The notes under the pieces were generated by a model that was given only the letters and a program-made list of their open reading frames with translations, had not been told where the DNA came from and made no database searches. Below, one piece after another: positions 8,682 to 17,194 of a DNA stretch of 60,456 nucleotides. How positions within the stretch are numbered: position 1 is the stretch's first letter; every line of letters begins with the position of its first letter. The DNA comes from Pseudoxanthomonas taiwanensis (GTDB lineage: Bacteria > Pseudomonadota > Gammaproteobacteria > Xanthomonadales > Xanthomonadaceae), in contig NZ_PDWK01000007.1 in the NCBI RefSeq assembly GCF_010093135.1, positions 1 through 60,456 of the forward strand, read 5' to 3'. The position numbers were made by a program, and so were the translations under genes.

Positions 8682-10364
8682 ATGTGGGAGAGCCTGGGCA
8701 CGGTCCGCGACCTGGGGCGCCTGCAGCAGATCGCCTCGGTGCTGGTGGCCTATGGCTTCAGCGACGTGGTCCGCCGCATCGGCCTGGCCGGCGCGCTGGA
8801 GCGTGCCGGGCGCATGCTGCACTGGCAGGACCCGGAGGCGCTGGCGCACATGCCGCCGCCGGTGCGGGTGCGCCGCGCGCTGGAAGAGCTGGGGCCGACC
8901 TTCGTCAAGCTCGGGCAGATGCTGGCCACCCGCGTGGACCTGCTGCCGCCGGAGTGGACCGCCGAGCTGGGCAAGCTGCAGAACGCGGTGCCGGCGGTAC
9001 CGTTCGAGCAGATCCGACCGCAGCTGGTCGAGGACCTGGGCGCCGGGCCGGAGGAGGTGTTCGCCCGCATCGAGCAGACCCCATTGGCCGCCGCCTCGCT
9101 GGCCCAGGCGCACCGCGCCTGGCTGGCCGACGGCAGCGCGGTGGTGCTGAAGGTCCGCCGGCCGGGCATCCGCGACACCGTCGAGGCGGACCTGCGCCTG
9201 CTGGCGCGCGCGGCCGAGATCATCGAGGCGCGCGCCCCCGACCTGCGCCGCTACCGCCCGGCCCGGGTGGTGCACGAGTTCGCCCTGTCGCTGCGCCGCG
9301 AGCTGGATTTCGCCGGCGAAGGCCGCAACGCCGAGCGCATCGCCGCCAACTTCGCCGGCCACGACGGCATCGTCGTGCCGAAGGTGTACTGGCAGTGGAC
9401 CTGCGAGCGGCTCAACGTGCAGCAGTTCCTGGAGGGCATCCCCGGCACCGACCTGGCCGCGGTGGACGCGGCCGGCCTGGACCGCAGGGCCCTGGCCCGC
9501 ACCGGCGCGGACATCGTGCTGAAGATGGTGCTGGAGGACGGCTTCTTCCATGCCGACCCGCACCCCGGGAACATCTTCTACCTGCCGGACGGGCGCATCG
9601 GCGTGATCGACTTCGGCATGGTCGGGCGCGTGTCCGCCGGGCGCCGCTTCCAGATCGTGCAGCTGCTGCACGGGCTGGTGGCGCGCGAGCCGGAGGCGGT
9701 GGCCGCGGTGCTCGCCGAGTGGGCCGAGGGCAGCGGCGAACCGGACGAGGCGCGCCTGCAGGCCGACATCGGCGCCTTCGTGGACCAGTACCACGGGGTG
9801 CCGCTGAAGGACCTGCACATGGGCCAGATGCTGCTGGACGTGACCGCGATCCTGCGCGAGCACGGCCTGAGCCTGCCGCCGGACCTGGCGCTGATGGTCA
9901 AGGCCTTCCTCACCCTGGAGGGCATGGGCCGGCAGCTGGACCCGGACTTCGACATGGCCTCCGCGGCGGCGCCCTACCTGGAGCAGGCGCTGCTCAGGCA
10001 CTGGCTGCCGTCGGCCGTGTTGCGGCGCGGCCGGCGCGGGCTGCGCGAGGCGCTGGCCCTGGCCGGGGACATGCCGCGCGAGGTGCGCCGGTTGCTGCGC
10101 ATGGCCCGGCGCGGGCGCCTGCACATGCAGATGGACGTGACCACGCTCAAGGCCTTCGGCGACCAGGGGGACCGGGCCGCCAACCGCCTGACCATGGGCG
10201 TGGTCACCGCCGCGCTGGTGATCGGCTCCTCGATCGTGATGCACAGTGCCGGCGGCGGCGTGCCCAGCCGCTGGCTGCTGGCGCTGGGCGTGGCGGGCTT
10301 CGTCGGTGCGGTGCTGGCCGGGCTGTGGATCCTGCTGTCCATCTGGCGCAGCGGGCGCGGCTAG
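8682..10364 (+). CDS. ubiB: ABC1/UbiB-family atypical kinase
   Basis: 560 aa. Hallmarks of the ABC1/ADCK/UbiB family are visible: the KxGQ extension (FVKLGQMLATR), the Ala-rich nucleotide loop (LAAASLAQAH), a VLKVRRPG lysine strand, the catalytic HADPHPGN and the VIDFG metal motif. Two C-terminal transmembrane helices (about 500-555) anchor it in the inner membrane. Family members assist ubiquinone biosynthesis through ATPase activity on the lipid-soluble complex. It lies away from other ubi genes, so it may be a second UbiB paralogue rather than the main one. A GGGGAGG ribosome site sits 7 nt before the ATG at 8682. Confidence 0.85.
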   Translation: MWESLGTVRDLGRLQQIASVLVAYGFSDVVRRIGLAGALERAGRMLHWQDPEALAHMPPPVRVRRALEELGPTFVKLGQMLATRVDLLPPEWTAELGKLQNAVPAVPFEQIRPQLVEDLGAGPEEVFARIEQTPLAAASLAQAHRAWLADGSAVVLKVRRPGIRDTVEADLRLLARAAEIIEARAPDLRRYRPARVVHEFALSLRRELDFAGEGRNAERIAANFAGHDGIVVPKVYWQWTCERLNVQQFLEGIPGTDLAAVDAAGLDRRALARTGADIVLKMVLEDGFFHADPHPGNIFYLPDGRIGVIDFGMVGRVSAGRRFQIVQLLHGLVAREPEAVAAVLAEWAEGSGEPDEARLQADIGAFVDQYHGVPLKDLHMGQMLLDVTAILREHGLSLPPDLALMVKAFLTLEGMGRQLDPDFDMASAAAPYLEQALLRHWLPSAVLRRGRRGLREALALAGDMPREVRRLLRMARRGRLHMQMDVTTLKAFGDQGDRAANRLTMGVVTAALVIGSSIVMHSAGGGVPSRWLLALGVAGFVGAVLAGLWILLSIWRSGRG

Positions 10365-10395
10365 GCGGGAAGGGCGGGCTTGCGCGGCGGCGGCG

Positions 10396-10414
10396 TTAGC
10401 AGTATTACTACTAA
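10396..10414 (+). promoter_or_regulatory. LexA operator (SOS box) abutting lexA
   Basis: TTAGCAGTATTACTACTAA is a near-perfect 19-bp palindrome and differs at two positions from the LexA box TTAGTAGTAATACTACTAA that I recall for Xanthomonas. It ends 2 nt before the lexA ATG, so it occupies the place of a normal ribosome-binding site. This indicates autorepression of lexA and probable SOS control of the downstream recA-recX genes. No second box was found before recA. Confidence 0.85.
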
Positions 10415-10416
10415 CC

Positions 10417-11067
10417 ATGCAGCTGACCGACACCCAGCAGGCCATCCTGGCCATGATCGCCGAGCGGATCGGGAGCGAGGGCATGCCGCCCTCGCAGGCC
10501 GAGATCGCCCGTGCCTTCGGCTTCAAGGGCGTGCGCGCCGCGCAGTCCCACCTGGAGGCGCGGGAGGCCGCGGGGGCCATCGAGCGGCTCCCCGGCCGCG
10601 CCCGCGGCATCCGCCTGAAGGGGGCCCCGGTCCCGCCGCAGGGCGAGCTGCCCCTGCCCCAGGCCGCCGCCGACGCCCTGCGCTTGCCGATCCTCGGCCG
10701 GGTCGCGGCCGGCGCCCCGATCGGCGCCGACGTGCCCACCGACCTGGCCGAGAGCTTCGTGGTCCTGGACCGGGTGCTGTTCTCCCCGGCGCCGGACTAC
10801 CTGCTGCGCGTGCGGGGCGATTCCATGCGCGACGAGGGCATCTTCGACGGCGACCTGATCGGCGTGCACCGCACCCGCGAGGCCCGCTCGGGCCAGATCG
10901 TGGTGGCGCGGGTGGACGACGAGATCACGGTCAAGCTGCTGAAGATCGGCAAGGACCGCATCCGCCTGCTGCCGCGCAACCCGGACTACGCGCCCATCGA
11001 GGTGCTGCCGGACCAGGATTTCGCCATCGAGGGCCTGTACTGCGGCCTGGTCCGGCCCAACCGCTGA
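10417..11067 (+). CDS. lexA: SOS repressor LexA
   Basis: 216 aa. An N-terminal winged helix (PPSQAEIARAFGFKGVRAAQSHLEA) is joined to a C-terminal S24 peptidase domain. The Ala-Gly self-cleavage site lies in RVAAGAPIG. The catalytic dyad is Ser in RGDSMRDEGIFDGDL and Lys in ITVKLLK. RecA-ssDNA filaments trigger self-cleavage and release SOS genes. The helix KGVRAAQSHLEA is the Xanthomonadaceae type, matching the unusual operator. The MQLTDTQQAIL start agrees with relatives, yet no Shine-Dalgarno sequence fits between operator and ATG. It is followed by recA after 174 bp. Confidence 0.97.
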   Translation: MQLTDTQQAILAMIAERIGSEGMPPSQAEIARAFGFKGVRAAQSHLEAREAAGAIERLPGRARGIRLKGAPVPPQGELPLPQAAADALRLPILGRVAAGAPIGADVPTDLAESFVVLDRVLFSPAPDYLLRVRGDSMRDEGIFDGDLIGVHRTREARSGQIVVARVDDEITVKLLKIGKDRIRLLPRNPDYAPIEVLPDQDFAIEGLYCGLVRPNR

Positions 11068-11241
11068 TGGCGGCGCGGCGCCCCGGCCCGGGATTTTCCG
11101 ACGCCGCGGCAGGCCGGGCGACGATGGCGCCGGCCCGGCCGGGCGCTCAGGATCCGGTCTGCCGGGCGCCGTCGCAGCCTGTGCGACCGGGACGCCGCAC
11201 ACTTGCTCCCACCTGATCACTGACACCCCGAGGACATCCCG

Positions 11242-12273
11242 ATGGACGAGAACAAGAAGCGCGCCCTTGCCGCGGCCCTGAGCCAGATCGAGAAGCAGTT
11301 CGGCAAGGGCTCGGTCATGCGCATGGGCGACCGCGCGATCGAGGCGGTCGAGGTCGTGCCGACCGGCTCGCTGATGCTGGACCTGGCCCTGGGCATCGGG
11401 GGCCTGCCCAAGGGGCGCGTGGTGGAGATCTACGGTCCGGAATCCTCGGGCAAGACCACCCTGACCCTGCAGGCCATCGCCCAGTGCCAGAAGCAGGGCG
11501 GCACCGCCGCCTTCATCGACGCCGAGCACGCGCTGGACCCGATCTACGCGGCCAAGCTGGGCGTGAACGTGGACGACCTGCTGGTGTCGCAGCCGGACAC
11601 CGGCGAGCAGGCCCTGGAGATCGCCGACATGCTGGTGCGCTCCGGCTCGGTGGACATCCTGGTGGTGGACTCGGTGGCCGCGCTGACCCCGAAGGCCGAG
11701 ATCGAGGGCGAGATGGGCGACCAGCTGCCCGGCCTGCAGGCGCGCCTGATGAGCCAGGCCCTGCGCAAGCTCACCGCCAACATCAAGCGCTCCAACACCC
11801 TGGTGATCTTCATCAACCAGCTGCGCATGAAGATCGGCGTGATGATGCCCGGACAGAGCCCGGAGACCACCACCGGCGGCAACGCGCTGAAGTTCTACGC
11901 CTCGGTGCGCCTGGACATCCGCCGCATCGGCTCGATCAAGAAGGGCGACGAGATCATCGGCAACCAGACCAAGATCAAGGTCGTCAAGAACAAGCTGGCG
12001 CCCCCGTTCAAGCAGGTGGTCACCGAGATCCTCTACGGCGAGGGCATCTCGCGCGAGGGCGAGCTGATCGACATGGGCGTGGACGCCAAGCTCGTGGAGA
12101 AGTCCGGCGCCTGGTACAGCTACAACGGCGAGCGCATCGGCCAGGGCAAGGACAACGCCCGCACCTACCTGCGCGAGAACCCGGAGCTGGCGGCCAAGCT
12201 GGAGGCCGAGCTGCGCGAGAAGTTCCAGCCGGCCCAGGCCGTGCGCGACGAGGACGGCCTGGGCGACGAATGA
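11242..12273 (+). CDS. recA: Recombinase RecA
   Basis: 343 aa, full length. Walker A is GPESSGKTT, Walker B lies in [12 protein letters not shown], and the DNA-binding loops include [20 protein letters not shown] and [18 protein letters not shown]. It forms filaments on single-stranded DNA, drives strand exchange and acts as co-protease for LexA. The C-terminus is acidic (DEDGLGDE), as usual. It lies in the conserved order lexA-recA-recX. No LexA box was seen in the 174-bp gap before it, so SOS induction may depend on readthrough from lexA or on a site too diverged to recognise by eye. Confidence 0.99.
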   Translation: MDENKKRALAAALSQIEKQFGKGSVMRMGDRAIEAVEVVPTGSLMLDLALGIGGLPKGRVVEIYGPESSGKTTLTLQAIAQCQKQGGTAAFIDAEHALDPIYAAKLGVNVDDLLVSQPDTGEQALEIADMLVRSGSVDILVVDSVAALTPKAEIEGEMGDQLPGLQARLMSQALRKLTANIKRSNTLVIFINQLRMKIGVMMPGQSPETTTGGNALKFYASVRLDIRRIGSIKKGDEIIGNQTKIKVVKNKLAPPFKQVVTEILYGEGISREGELIDMGVDAKLVEKSGAWYSYNGERIGQGKDNARTYLRENPELAAKLEAELREKFQPAQAVRDEDGLGDE

Positions 12274-12280
12274 GGTGCCG

Positions 12281-12322
12281 GCCCCCCGCCGCGGTGCTGT
12301 CAGTGACGCCGCGGCGGGGGGC
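12281..12322 (+). terminator. 14-bp perfect stem-loop just after recA
   Basis: Arms at 12281-12294 and 12309-12322 pair perfectly (GCCCCCCGCCGCGG and its complement) around a 14-nt loop. The structure begins 8 nt past the recA stop. It lacks a T-run. Its position parallels the recA-recX attenuating hairpin known in E. coli, so it may limit recX expression; that role is inferred. Confidence 0.6.
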
Positions 12323-12381
12323 GGTGCCCTCACTCCGGGCGGGCCGCCGCCGCGCGGCCTGACCCGGCGGGCGGGAAGCTG

Positions 12382-12669
12382 ATGGCCACCGATCCGCGGT
12401 TCCTGGAATACGTGCCGGAACAGGCAGCACCGGGCCCGGGCCTGTCGGCCCGGCGCATGTGCGGCGGGCACGGTCTGTACCTGGACGGCCGCTTCGCTGC
12501 CGGGGCCGCCGACGCCCCGCTGTTCCTCGGGCCCACGCGCGCCGGCCACGCCCTGCCGCCGGACGCGCCCGGCGCCCGGCCGCACCCCGGCGCCAGGGTT
12601 TCCATCCGCAAGCCGGCCGCCGGCCGGCCCCACCGTGGCAGAGCCGCGGCCTGCCGCGCCGTATCCTGA
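12382..12669 (+). pseudogene. Decayed TfoX/Sxy N-terminal-domain gene
   Basis: The open frame starts [11 protein letters not shown] and continues with [18 protein letters not shown], a clear match to the TfoX N-terminal domain (typically SARRMFGGHGLY-DG). After about residue 45 the frame becomes Pro/Arg/Ala-rich low-complexity sequence and the second half of the domain (the S-Y-E-P segment) is absent; nothing in the other two frames restores it. TfoX-like proteins are linked to competence regulation in some gammaproteobacteria, but many single-domain members are uncharacterised. The gene appears truncated by accumulated changes. It fills most of the 400-bp recA-recX gap. Confidence 0.6.
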
Positions 12670-12673
12670 GCCG

Positions 12674-13156
12674 ATGACCGATTCGCCTTCCCGCCGCCGG
12701 CCGCGTACTCCGCAGACCCCCGTCCAGCGCGCGCTGGGCCTGCTGGTGCGGCGCGAGCACTCGCGCAAGGAGCTGGCACGCAAGCTGGCCGCGCGCGGGG
12801 TGGATGCGGAGGAGGCCAGCGCCGCGGTGGAGCGCCTGGCCGGGGAGGGCTGGCAGAGCGACGAGCGCTTCGCCGAATTCCTGGTGCGCAACCGCGCCTC
12901 GGCCGGCTACGGGCCGCGCTACATCCAGGCCGAGCTGGCCACCCACGGCCTGGCCGGGGAGGTGGGCCGGGCCGCGCTGGAGGCCTTCGAGGGCGACTGG
13001 ACGCAGATCGCCCGTGACCTGGTGGCCCGCCGCTTCGGGGCGGGGCTGGCCGAGGATCCGGTGCGGCGGCGCAAGGCCGCCGACCTGCTGGCCCGGCGCG
13101 GCTTCGACGCCGACGCCATCCGCGCCGCCACCCGCTGGGACCCGGACGAGTTCTGA
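12674..13156 (+). CDS. recX: RecA regulator RecX
   Basis: 160 aa. Three-helix RecX repeats are recognisable: [23 protein letters not shown], the central [26 protein letters not shown], and a C-terminal [19 protein letters not shown]. RecX binds the RecA filament and inhibits its extension and ATPase. The ATG at 12674 is chosen over an in-frame start 39 nt upstream because that one would begin inside the decayed tfoX region. No ribosome-binding site precedes it. A -10-like TATCCT at 12662-12667 would place the transcript start at or beside the ATG, suggesting leaderless translation from a local promoter in addition to readthrough from recA. Confidence 0.93.
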   Translation: MTDSPSRRRPRTPQTPVQRALGLLVRREHSRKELARKLAARGVDAEEASAAVERLAGEGWQSDERFAEFLVRNRASAGYGPRYIQAELATHGLAGEVGRAALEAFEGDWTQIARDLVARRFGAGLAEDPVRRRKAADLLARRGFDADAIRAATRWDPDEF

Positions 13157-13306
13157 GGGCGACCGCCCGGCCGCCGGCGCGGGCCGTTTCCGCGCGGTTC
13201 CGCCGTAGGCGCGCCGCGCTCTGCTACCCTTTGCAGGTCGATTTCATGTTCTTCCGGGCAGGCGCGGGCCGCCGTCCCGGCCGGACCCGTCCCCAGCCGA
13301 AGCCAG

Positions 13307-15952
13307 ATGACCCCCACCACCTTCACCACCGCGCGCATCCGCGCCGACTTCCTCGAGTTCTTCCGGAACAAGGGCCACACCATCGTGCCGTCCGCGCCGC
13401 TGGTGCCCGGCAACGACCCGACCCTGCTGTTCACCAACTCGGGCATGGTCCAGTTCAAGGACGTGTTCCTGGGCGCGGAAAAGCGCAGCTACGTGCGCGC
13501 GGCCGACGTCCAGCGCTGCCTGCGTGCCGGCGGCAAGCACAACGACCTGGACTCGGTCGGCTACACCGCCCGCCACCACACCTTTTTCGAGATGCTGGGC
13601 AACTGGTCCTTCGGCGACTACTTCAAGAAGGAGGCCATCACCTGGGCGTGGGAGCTGTTGACCGGGGTGTGGAAGCTGCCGAAGGAGCGGCTGCTGGTCA
13701 CCGTGTACCACACCGACGACGAGGCCTACGCCATCTGGCGCGACGAGGTCGGCCTGCCCGAAGACCGCATCATCCGCATCGGCGACAACAAGGGCGCGCC
13801 CTACGCCTCGGACAACTTCTGGCAGATGGCCGACACCGGCCCGTGCGGCCCCTGCACCGAGATCTTCTACGACCACGGCCCGGAGATCCCCGGTGGTCCC
13901 CCGGGCTCGCCGGACGAGGACGGCGACCGCTTCATCGAGATCTGGAACCTGGTGTTCATGCAGTTCGACCGCCAGCCCGACGGCACCCTGGTGCCGCTGC
14001 CGGCGCCCTGCGTGGACACCGGCATGGGCCTGGAGCGCCTGGCCGCCGTGCTGCAGCACGTGCACAGCAACTACGAGATCGACCTGTTCCAGGCGCTGAT
14101 CCGCAAGGCCGCCGAGCTGACCGGCACGACCGACCTGGAGAACAAGTCGCTGCGCGTGATCGCCGACCACATCCGCGCCAGCGCCTTCCTGATCGTGGAC
14201 GGCGTGCTGCCTTCCAACGAGGGTCGCGGCTACGTGCTGCGCCGGATCATCCGCCGCGCCCTGCGCCACGGCTGGATGCTGGGCGTGCGCCAGCCGTTCT
14301 TCCACAAGCTGGTGGACGCGCTCATCGAGCAGATGGGCGAGGCCTATCCGGAGCTGCCGGCCGCGCGCGACATGGTCGTGCGCGCGCTCAAGGCCGAGGA
14401 GGAGCGCTTCGCCGAGACCCTGGACTCGGGCATGCGCATCTTCGAGGAGGTGGCCGCGCGCGCCGAGGGCGGCGTGATCCCGGGTGCGGACGTGTTCCGC
14501 CTGTACGACACCTACGGCTTCCCGGTGGACCTGACCGCGGACATGGCGCGCGAGCGCGGCATGAGTGTGGACATGGCCGGCTTCGAGGCCGCGATGGAAC
14601 ACCAGCGCGAGGCCGCGCGCGCGGCCGGCAAGTTCGCCAACACCACCGGCCTGCCGGCCGAGCTGGTGGCGCAGCTGACCCCGACCGTGTTCCTGGGCTA
14701 CGAGCGCCTGGACGCGGACAACCTGCGCGTGGTGGCGCTGCTGAAGGACGGAGTGCCGGTGCAGGCGGTGGACGAGGGCGGACAGGCCGTGGTGATCCTG
14801 GACCGCACTCCGTTCTACGCCGAGTCCGGCGGCCAGGTCGGCGACACCGGCGTGCTGGCCGCCTCCGGCGTCGAGTTCGCGGTGGAGGACACGCAGAAGT
14901 TCGCCGGCCAGTTCCACGGGCACATCGGCCGCCTGGTGCGCGGCGCGCTGAAGGTCGGCGACCTGCTGGCCGGCTCGGTGGACAGTGCCCGCCGCGCCGC
15001 CACCGTGCTCAACCACTCGGCCACCCACCTGCTGCACGGCGCGCTGCGCGGCCTGCTGGGCACGCACGTGGCGCAGAAGGGCTCGCTGGTGGCGCCCGAC
15101 CGCCTGCGCTTCGATTTCTCGCACTTCCAGCCGGTGGCCGACGGGGAGCTGGCCGAGATCGAGCGCCGGGTGAACGCCGAGGTCCGCGCCAACCACCCGG
15201 TGGTGGTGCAGGAGATGGGCATGCAGGAGGCCATCGACGCCGGTGCCATCGCCCTGTTCGGCGAGAAGTACGGCGAGCGCGTGCGCGTGGTGAAGATGGG
15301 CCCGTCGGTGGAGCTGTGCGGCGGCACCCACGTGGGCCGCACCGGCGACATCGGCCTGTTCAAGATCGTGAGCGAGAGCGGCGTGTCCGCCGGCGTGCGC
15401 CGCATCGAGGCGCTGACCGGCCAGGCCGCGCTGGACCACGTGGCCGCCGAGGAGCGGCGCCTGCAACAGGCCGCCGGCCTGCTGGGCGGCAGCCCGGCCG
15501 ACCTGGTGGAGAAGATCCGCCAGCTGGCCGAGAAGCAGAAGCGCCTGGAGCGCGAGCTGGAGTCGCTCAAGGCCAAGGCCGCCGCCGGCGCCACCGCCGA
15601 CCTGGCGTCCTCGGCCGTGGACGTGGCCGGCGTGAAGGTGCTGGCCGCGCGCCTGGAGAGCTTCGACGCCAAGGCCCTGCGCGAAGCGGTGGACCGCCTC
15701 AAGCAGCAGCTGGGCGACGTGGTCGTGGTCCTGGCCGGCGCGAAGGACGGCAAGGCCGCGCTGGTGGCGGGCGTGAACGGCAGCGCAACGGGGCGGGTCA
15801 GGGCCGGCGAACTTCTGGCCCACGGGGCCGGTCGGATCGGAGGCAAGGGCGGCGGACGCCCGGACCTGGCCCAGGGTGGTGGCGAGGACGGGCCCGCCCT
15901 TGCCCTTGCGCTCGAGGAGGTGCCCGGCTGGGTCCGGGAGCGCCTGCAGTAG
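13307..15952 (+). CDS. alaS: Alanine--tRNA ligase
   Basis: 881 aa with the full domain order: class II catalytic core (motif 1 region [40 protein letters not shown]), tRNA-recognition helices, editing domain with zinc-binding HSATHLLH and [10 protein letters not shown], and the C-Ala domain ending in glycine-rich [15 protein letters not shown]. It charges tRNA-Ala and clears Ser/Gly misacylation. Upstream, GCTACCCT near 13222 may serve as a -10 element. Its place between recX and csrA matches the enterobacterial and pseudomonad order. Confidence 0.99.
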   Translation: MTPTTFTTARIRADFLEFFRNKGHTIVPSAPLVPGNDPTLLFTNSGMVQFKDVFLGAEKRSYVRAADVQRCLRAGGKHNDLDSVGYTARHHTFFEMLGNWSFGDYFKKEAITWAWELLTGVWKLPKERLLVTVYHTDDEAYAIWRDEVGLPEDRIIRIGDNKGAPYASDNFWQMADTGPCGPCTEIFYDHGPEIPGGPPGSPDEDGDRFIEIWNLVFMQFDRQPDGTLVPLPAPCVDTGMGLERLAAVLQHVHSNYEIDLFQALIRKAAELTGTTDLENKSLRVIADHIRASAFLIVDGVLPSNEGRGYVLRRIIRRALRHGWMLGVRQPFFHKLVDALIEQMGEAYPELPAARDMVVRALKAEEERFAETLDSGMRIFEEVAARAEGGVIPGADVFRLYDTYGFPVDLTADMARERGMSVDMAGFEAAMEHQREAARAAGKFANTTGLPAELVAQLTPTVFLGYERLDADNLRVVALLKDGVPVQAVDEGGQAVVILDRTPFYAESGGQVGDTGVLAASGVEFAVEDTQKFAGQFHGHIGRLVRGALKVGDLLAGSVDSARRAATVLNHSATHLLHGALRGLLGTHVAQKGSLVAPDRLRFDFSHFQPVADGELAEIERRVNAEVRANHPVVVQEMGMQEAIDAGAIALFGEKYGERVRVVKMGPSVELCGGTHVGRTGDIGLFKIVSESGVSAGVRRIEALTGQAALDHVAAEERRLQQAAGLLGGSPADLVEKIRQLAEKQKRLERELESLKAKAAAGATADLASSAVDVAGVKVLAARLESFDAKALREAVDRLKQQLGDVVVVLAGAKDGKAALVAGVNGSATGRVRAGELLAHGAGRIGGKGGGRPDLAQGGGEDGPALALALEEVPGWVRERLQ

Positions 15953-16118
15953 GGATCGGCGCGACTTGCGACTCTTGTCGGTGCGAGGGTGGGGGCCTTA
16001 GGATTCCACCCTTTGCCGGGCACTGCCGGGCAGTCCTTGCGATGGTTTAGCGCGGCTTCCCCCACCGAACCGACGCGCAGCGAGCCGAGGTTCGCCGGCG
16101 CCATGGAGACTGACCACA

Positions 16119-16325
16119 ATGCTGATTCTGACCCGCCGCGTAGGCGAAACCCTGATGATCGGCGATTCGATCACCGTCACCGTGCTCGGGGTCAAGGGCA
16201 ACCAGGTGCGGATCGGAATCACCGCGCCCAAGGACGTGGCCGTGCACCGCGAAGAGATCTACCAGCGCATCCAGCGCGGCGAGCAGCCGGCCTCCGGCGA
16301 GGCGGCCGGCGGCAGCGGCGAGTGA
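16119..16325 (+). CDS. csrA: Carbon storage regulator CsrA/RsmA
   Basis: 68 aa. The first 60 residues are a textbook CsrA ([43 protein letters not shown]), including Arg44-type RNA contact in the VHREEIY strand. The tail is Gly/Ser-rich. The dimer binds GGA motifs in mRNA leaders and controls carbon storage, motility and virulence traits after transcription. A 166-bp gap after alaS should hold its promoter. The alaS-csrA-tRNA-Ser order is conserved with E. coli. Confidence 0.98.
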   Translation: MLILTRRVGETLMIGDSITVTVLGVKGNQVRIGITAPKDVAVHREEIYQRIQRGEQPASGEAAGGSGE

Positions 16326-16335
16326 CAGGAAAGGT

Positions 16336-16364
16336 TTGCCCGGCGACGCCGCAGCCTGTATCCT
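16336..16364 (+). promoter_or_regulatory. Promoter of tRNA-Ser
   Basis: A -35-like TTGCCC (16336-16341) and a -10-like TATCCT (16359-16364) are separated by exactly 17 bp. A GC-rich discriminator follows, as in stringently controlled stable RNA promoters. Predicted start is near 16371, about 30 nt before the tRNA 5' end. Confidence 0.6.
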
Positions 16365-16401
16365 TTCGCGGCCCGCGGCGAAGCGCCCGCGGGGCCGATA
16401 C

Positions 16402-16494
16402 GGAGTGATGCCCGAGAGGCCGAAGGGGCTCCCCTGCTAAGGGAGTATAGGGCCAAAAGCTCTATCGAGGGTTCGAATCCCTCTCACTCCGCCA
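16402..16494 (+). tRNA. tRNA-Ser(GCU)
   Basis: 93 nt including encoded CCA. The acceptor stem pairs GGAGTGA with TCACTCC. The anticodon GCT is at 16436-16438 in a CTGCTAA loop. A long variable arm typical of class II serine tRNAs precedes GTTCGAATC of the T arm. It reads AGC/AGU codons. Confidence 0.97.
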
Positions 16495-16505
16495 GTTCAA
16501 GCCTT

Positions 16506-16539
16506 GAAAGCCCGCAGAGAGATGCGGGCTTTCGGTTTT
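16506..16539 (+). terminator. Intrinsic terminator of tRNA-Ser
   Basis: Stem arms GAAAGCCCGC (16506-16515) and GCGGGCTTTC (16524-16533) enclose an 8-nt loop and are followed by GGTTTT. Begins 12 nt past the CCA end. Confidence 0.85.
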
Positions 16540-16679
16540 CCGGGGCGTCCCATCCCACGTTTTGCGCCATGTCCGGCCGGCAGGTCTCCTGCGGCCAGGC
16601 CTGTGCCTGGCCGCATGTTCCTGGCCAGGCTGACTCCATGCCGCTGGTTGCAGCGGCTTTTTTGTTGCCCGCGACATGC

Positions 16680-16930
16680 CCCCTGCGTGGGCGCTGGGCC
16701 GTCGCGGTGCCGGTCGTGTCCGCGCGGCACTGCGCCCATCCTGTGCGCGCCTCGCGCAGCACCTGGTCGCCGGTGGCCCGGCCATGGCCGTCGTTGATGG
16801 ACTCGAGGCGGTCGATGTCGGCGATGGCGACATCGTGCGTGCGCCCCGGCCGCGCGTGGCGCGCCCGACGGACACCCGCATGAGGCAGGCGTGGTTGTGG
16901 ATGCGGGTCGGCGCGTCGCGCGTGTTCCCT
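16680..16930 (-). pseudogene. Remnant of a GGDEF (diguanylate cyclase) gene
   Basis: On the minus strand, bases 16831 to 16748 encode VAIADIDRLESINDGHGRAT and then GDQVLREA, the hallmark Mg/GTP-binding segment of GGDEF domains (D-D-F-K-x-x-N-D-x-x-G-H-x-x-G-D). In a different frame at 16917-16882 the sequence DAPTRIHNHACL resembles the D-x-L-T-x-L-x-N-R start of the domain, so a frameshift separates the two. AQCRAD follows, but the GGDEF signature itself is gone. No intact open frame covers the region. The segment between the tRNA-Ser terminator and the tRNA-Arg terminator (16540-17056) holds nothing else that I can support. Confidence 0.65.
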
Positions 16931-17056
16931 CGTCCAGCCGCGCGTTGCACGAGGCCGGCGGAGCGGCACAGGCGCAGGCAGGGGGCGGCAGCAGCGCGGC
17001 GCGACCGGCACCGCGCCGCCTGGGCCCCGCGGCGTGATCCGGCAAGCCGGCGGGGC

Positions 17057-17089
17057 AAAAAAAAAGCTGCCGACGTTTCCGTCGGCAGC
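17057..17089 (-). terminator. Intrinsic terminator of tRNA-Arg
   Basis: Read on the minus strand: GCTGCCGAC, a 6-nt loop GGAAAC, GTCGGCAGC (arms at 17081-17089 and 17066-17074), then nine T (17065-17057). Lies 13 nt past the tRNA-Arg 3' end. Confidence 0.92.
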
Positions 17090-17101
17090 CTTCTGAAAAA
17101 G

Positions 17102-17178
17102 TGGCGCGCCCGGAGAGATTCGAACTCCCGACCGCCTGGTTCGTAGCCAGGTACTCTATCCAGCTGAGCTACGGGCGC
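17102..17178 (-). tRNA. tRNA-Arg(ACG)
   Basis: 77 nt including encoded CCA. Acceptor GCGCCCG pairs with CGGGCGC. The anticodon loop CTACGAA sits between CCTGG and CCAGG, giving anticodon ACG, presumably edited to ICG to read CGU/CGC/CGA. The D arm (AGCTCAGCTGGATAGAG) and T arm (GGGAGTTCGAATCTCTC) are normal. In E. coli an Arg tRNA also follows csrA and tRNA-Ser; here it is on the opposite strand. Confidence 0.97.
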
Positions 17179-17194
17179 GCTGCGAGGATGGAAA

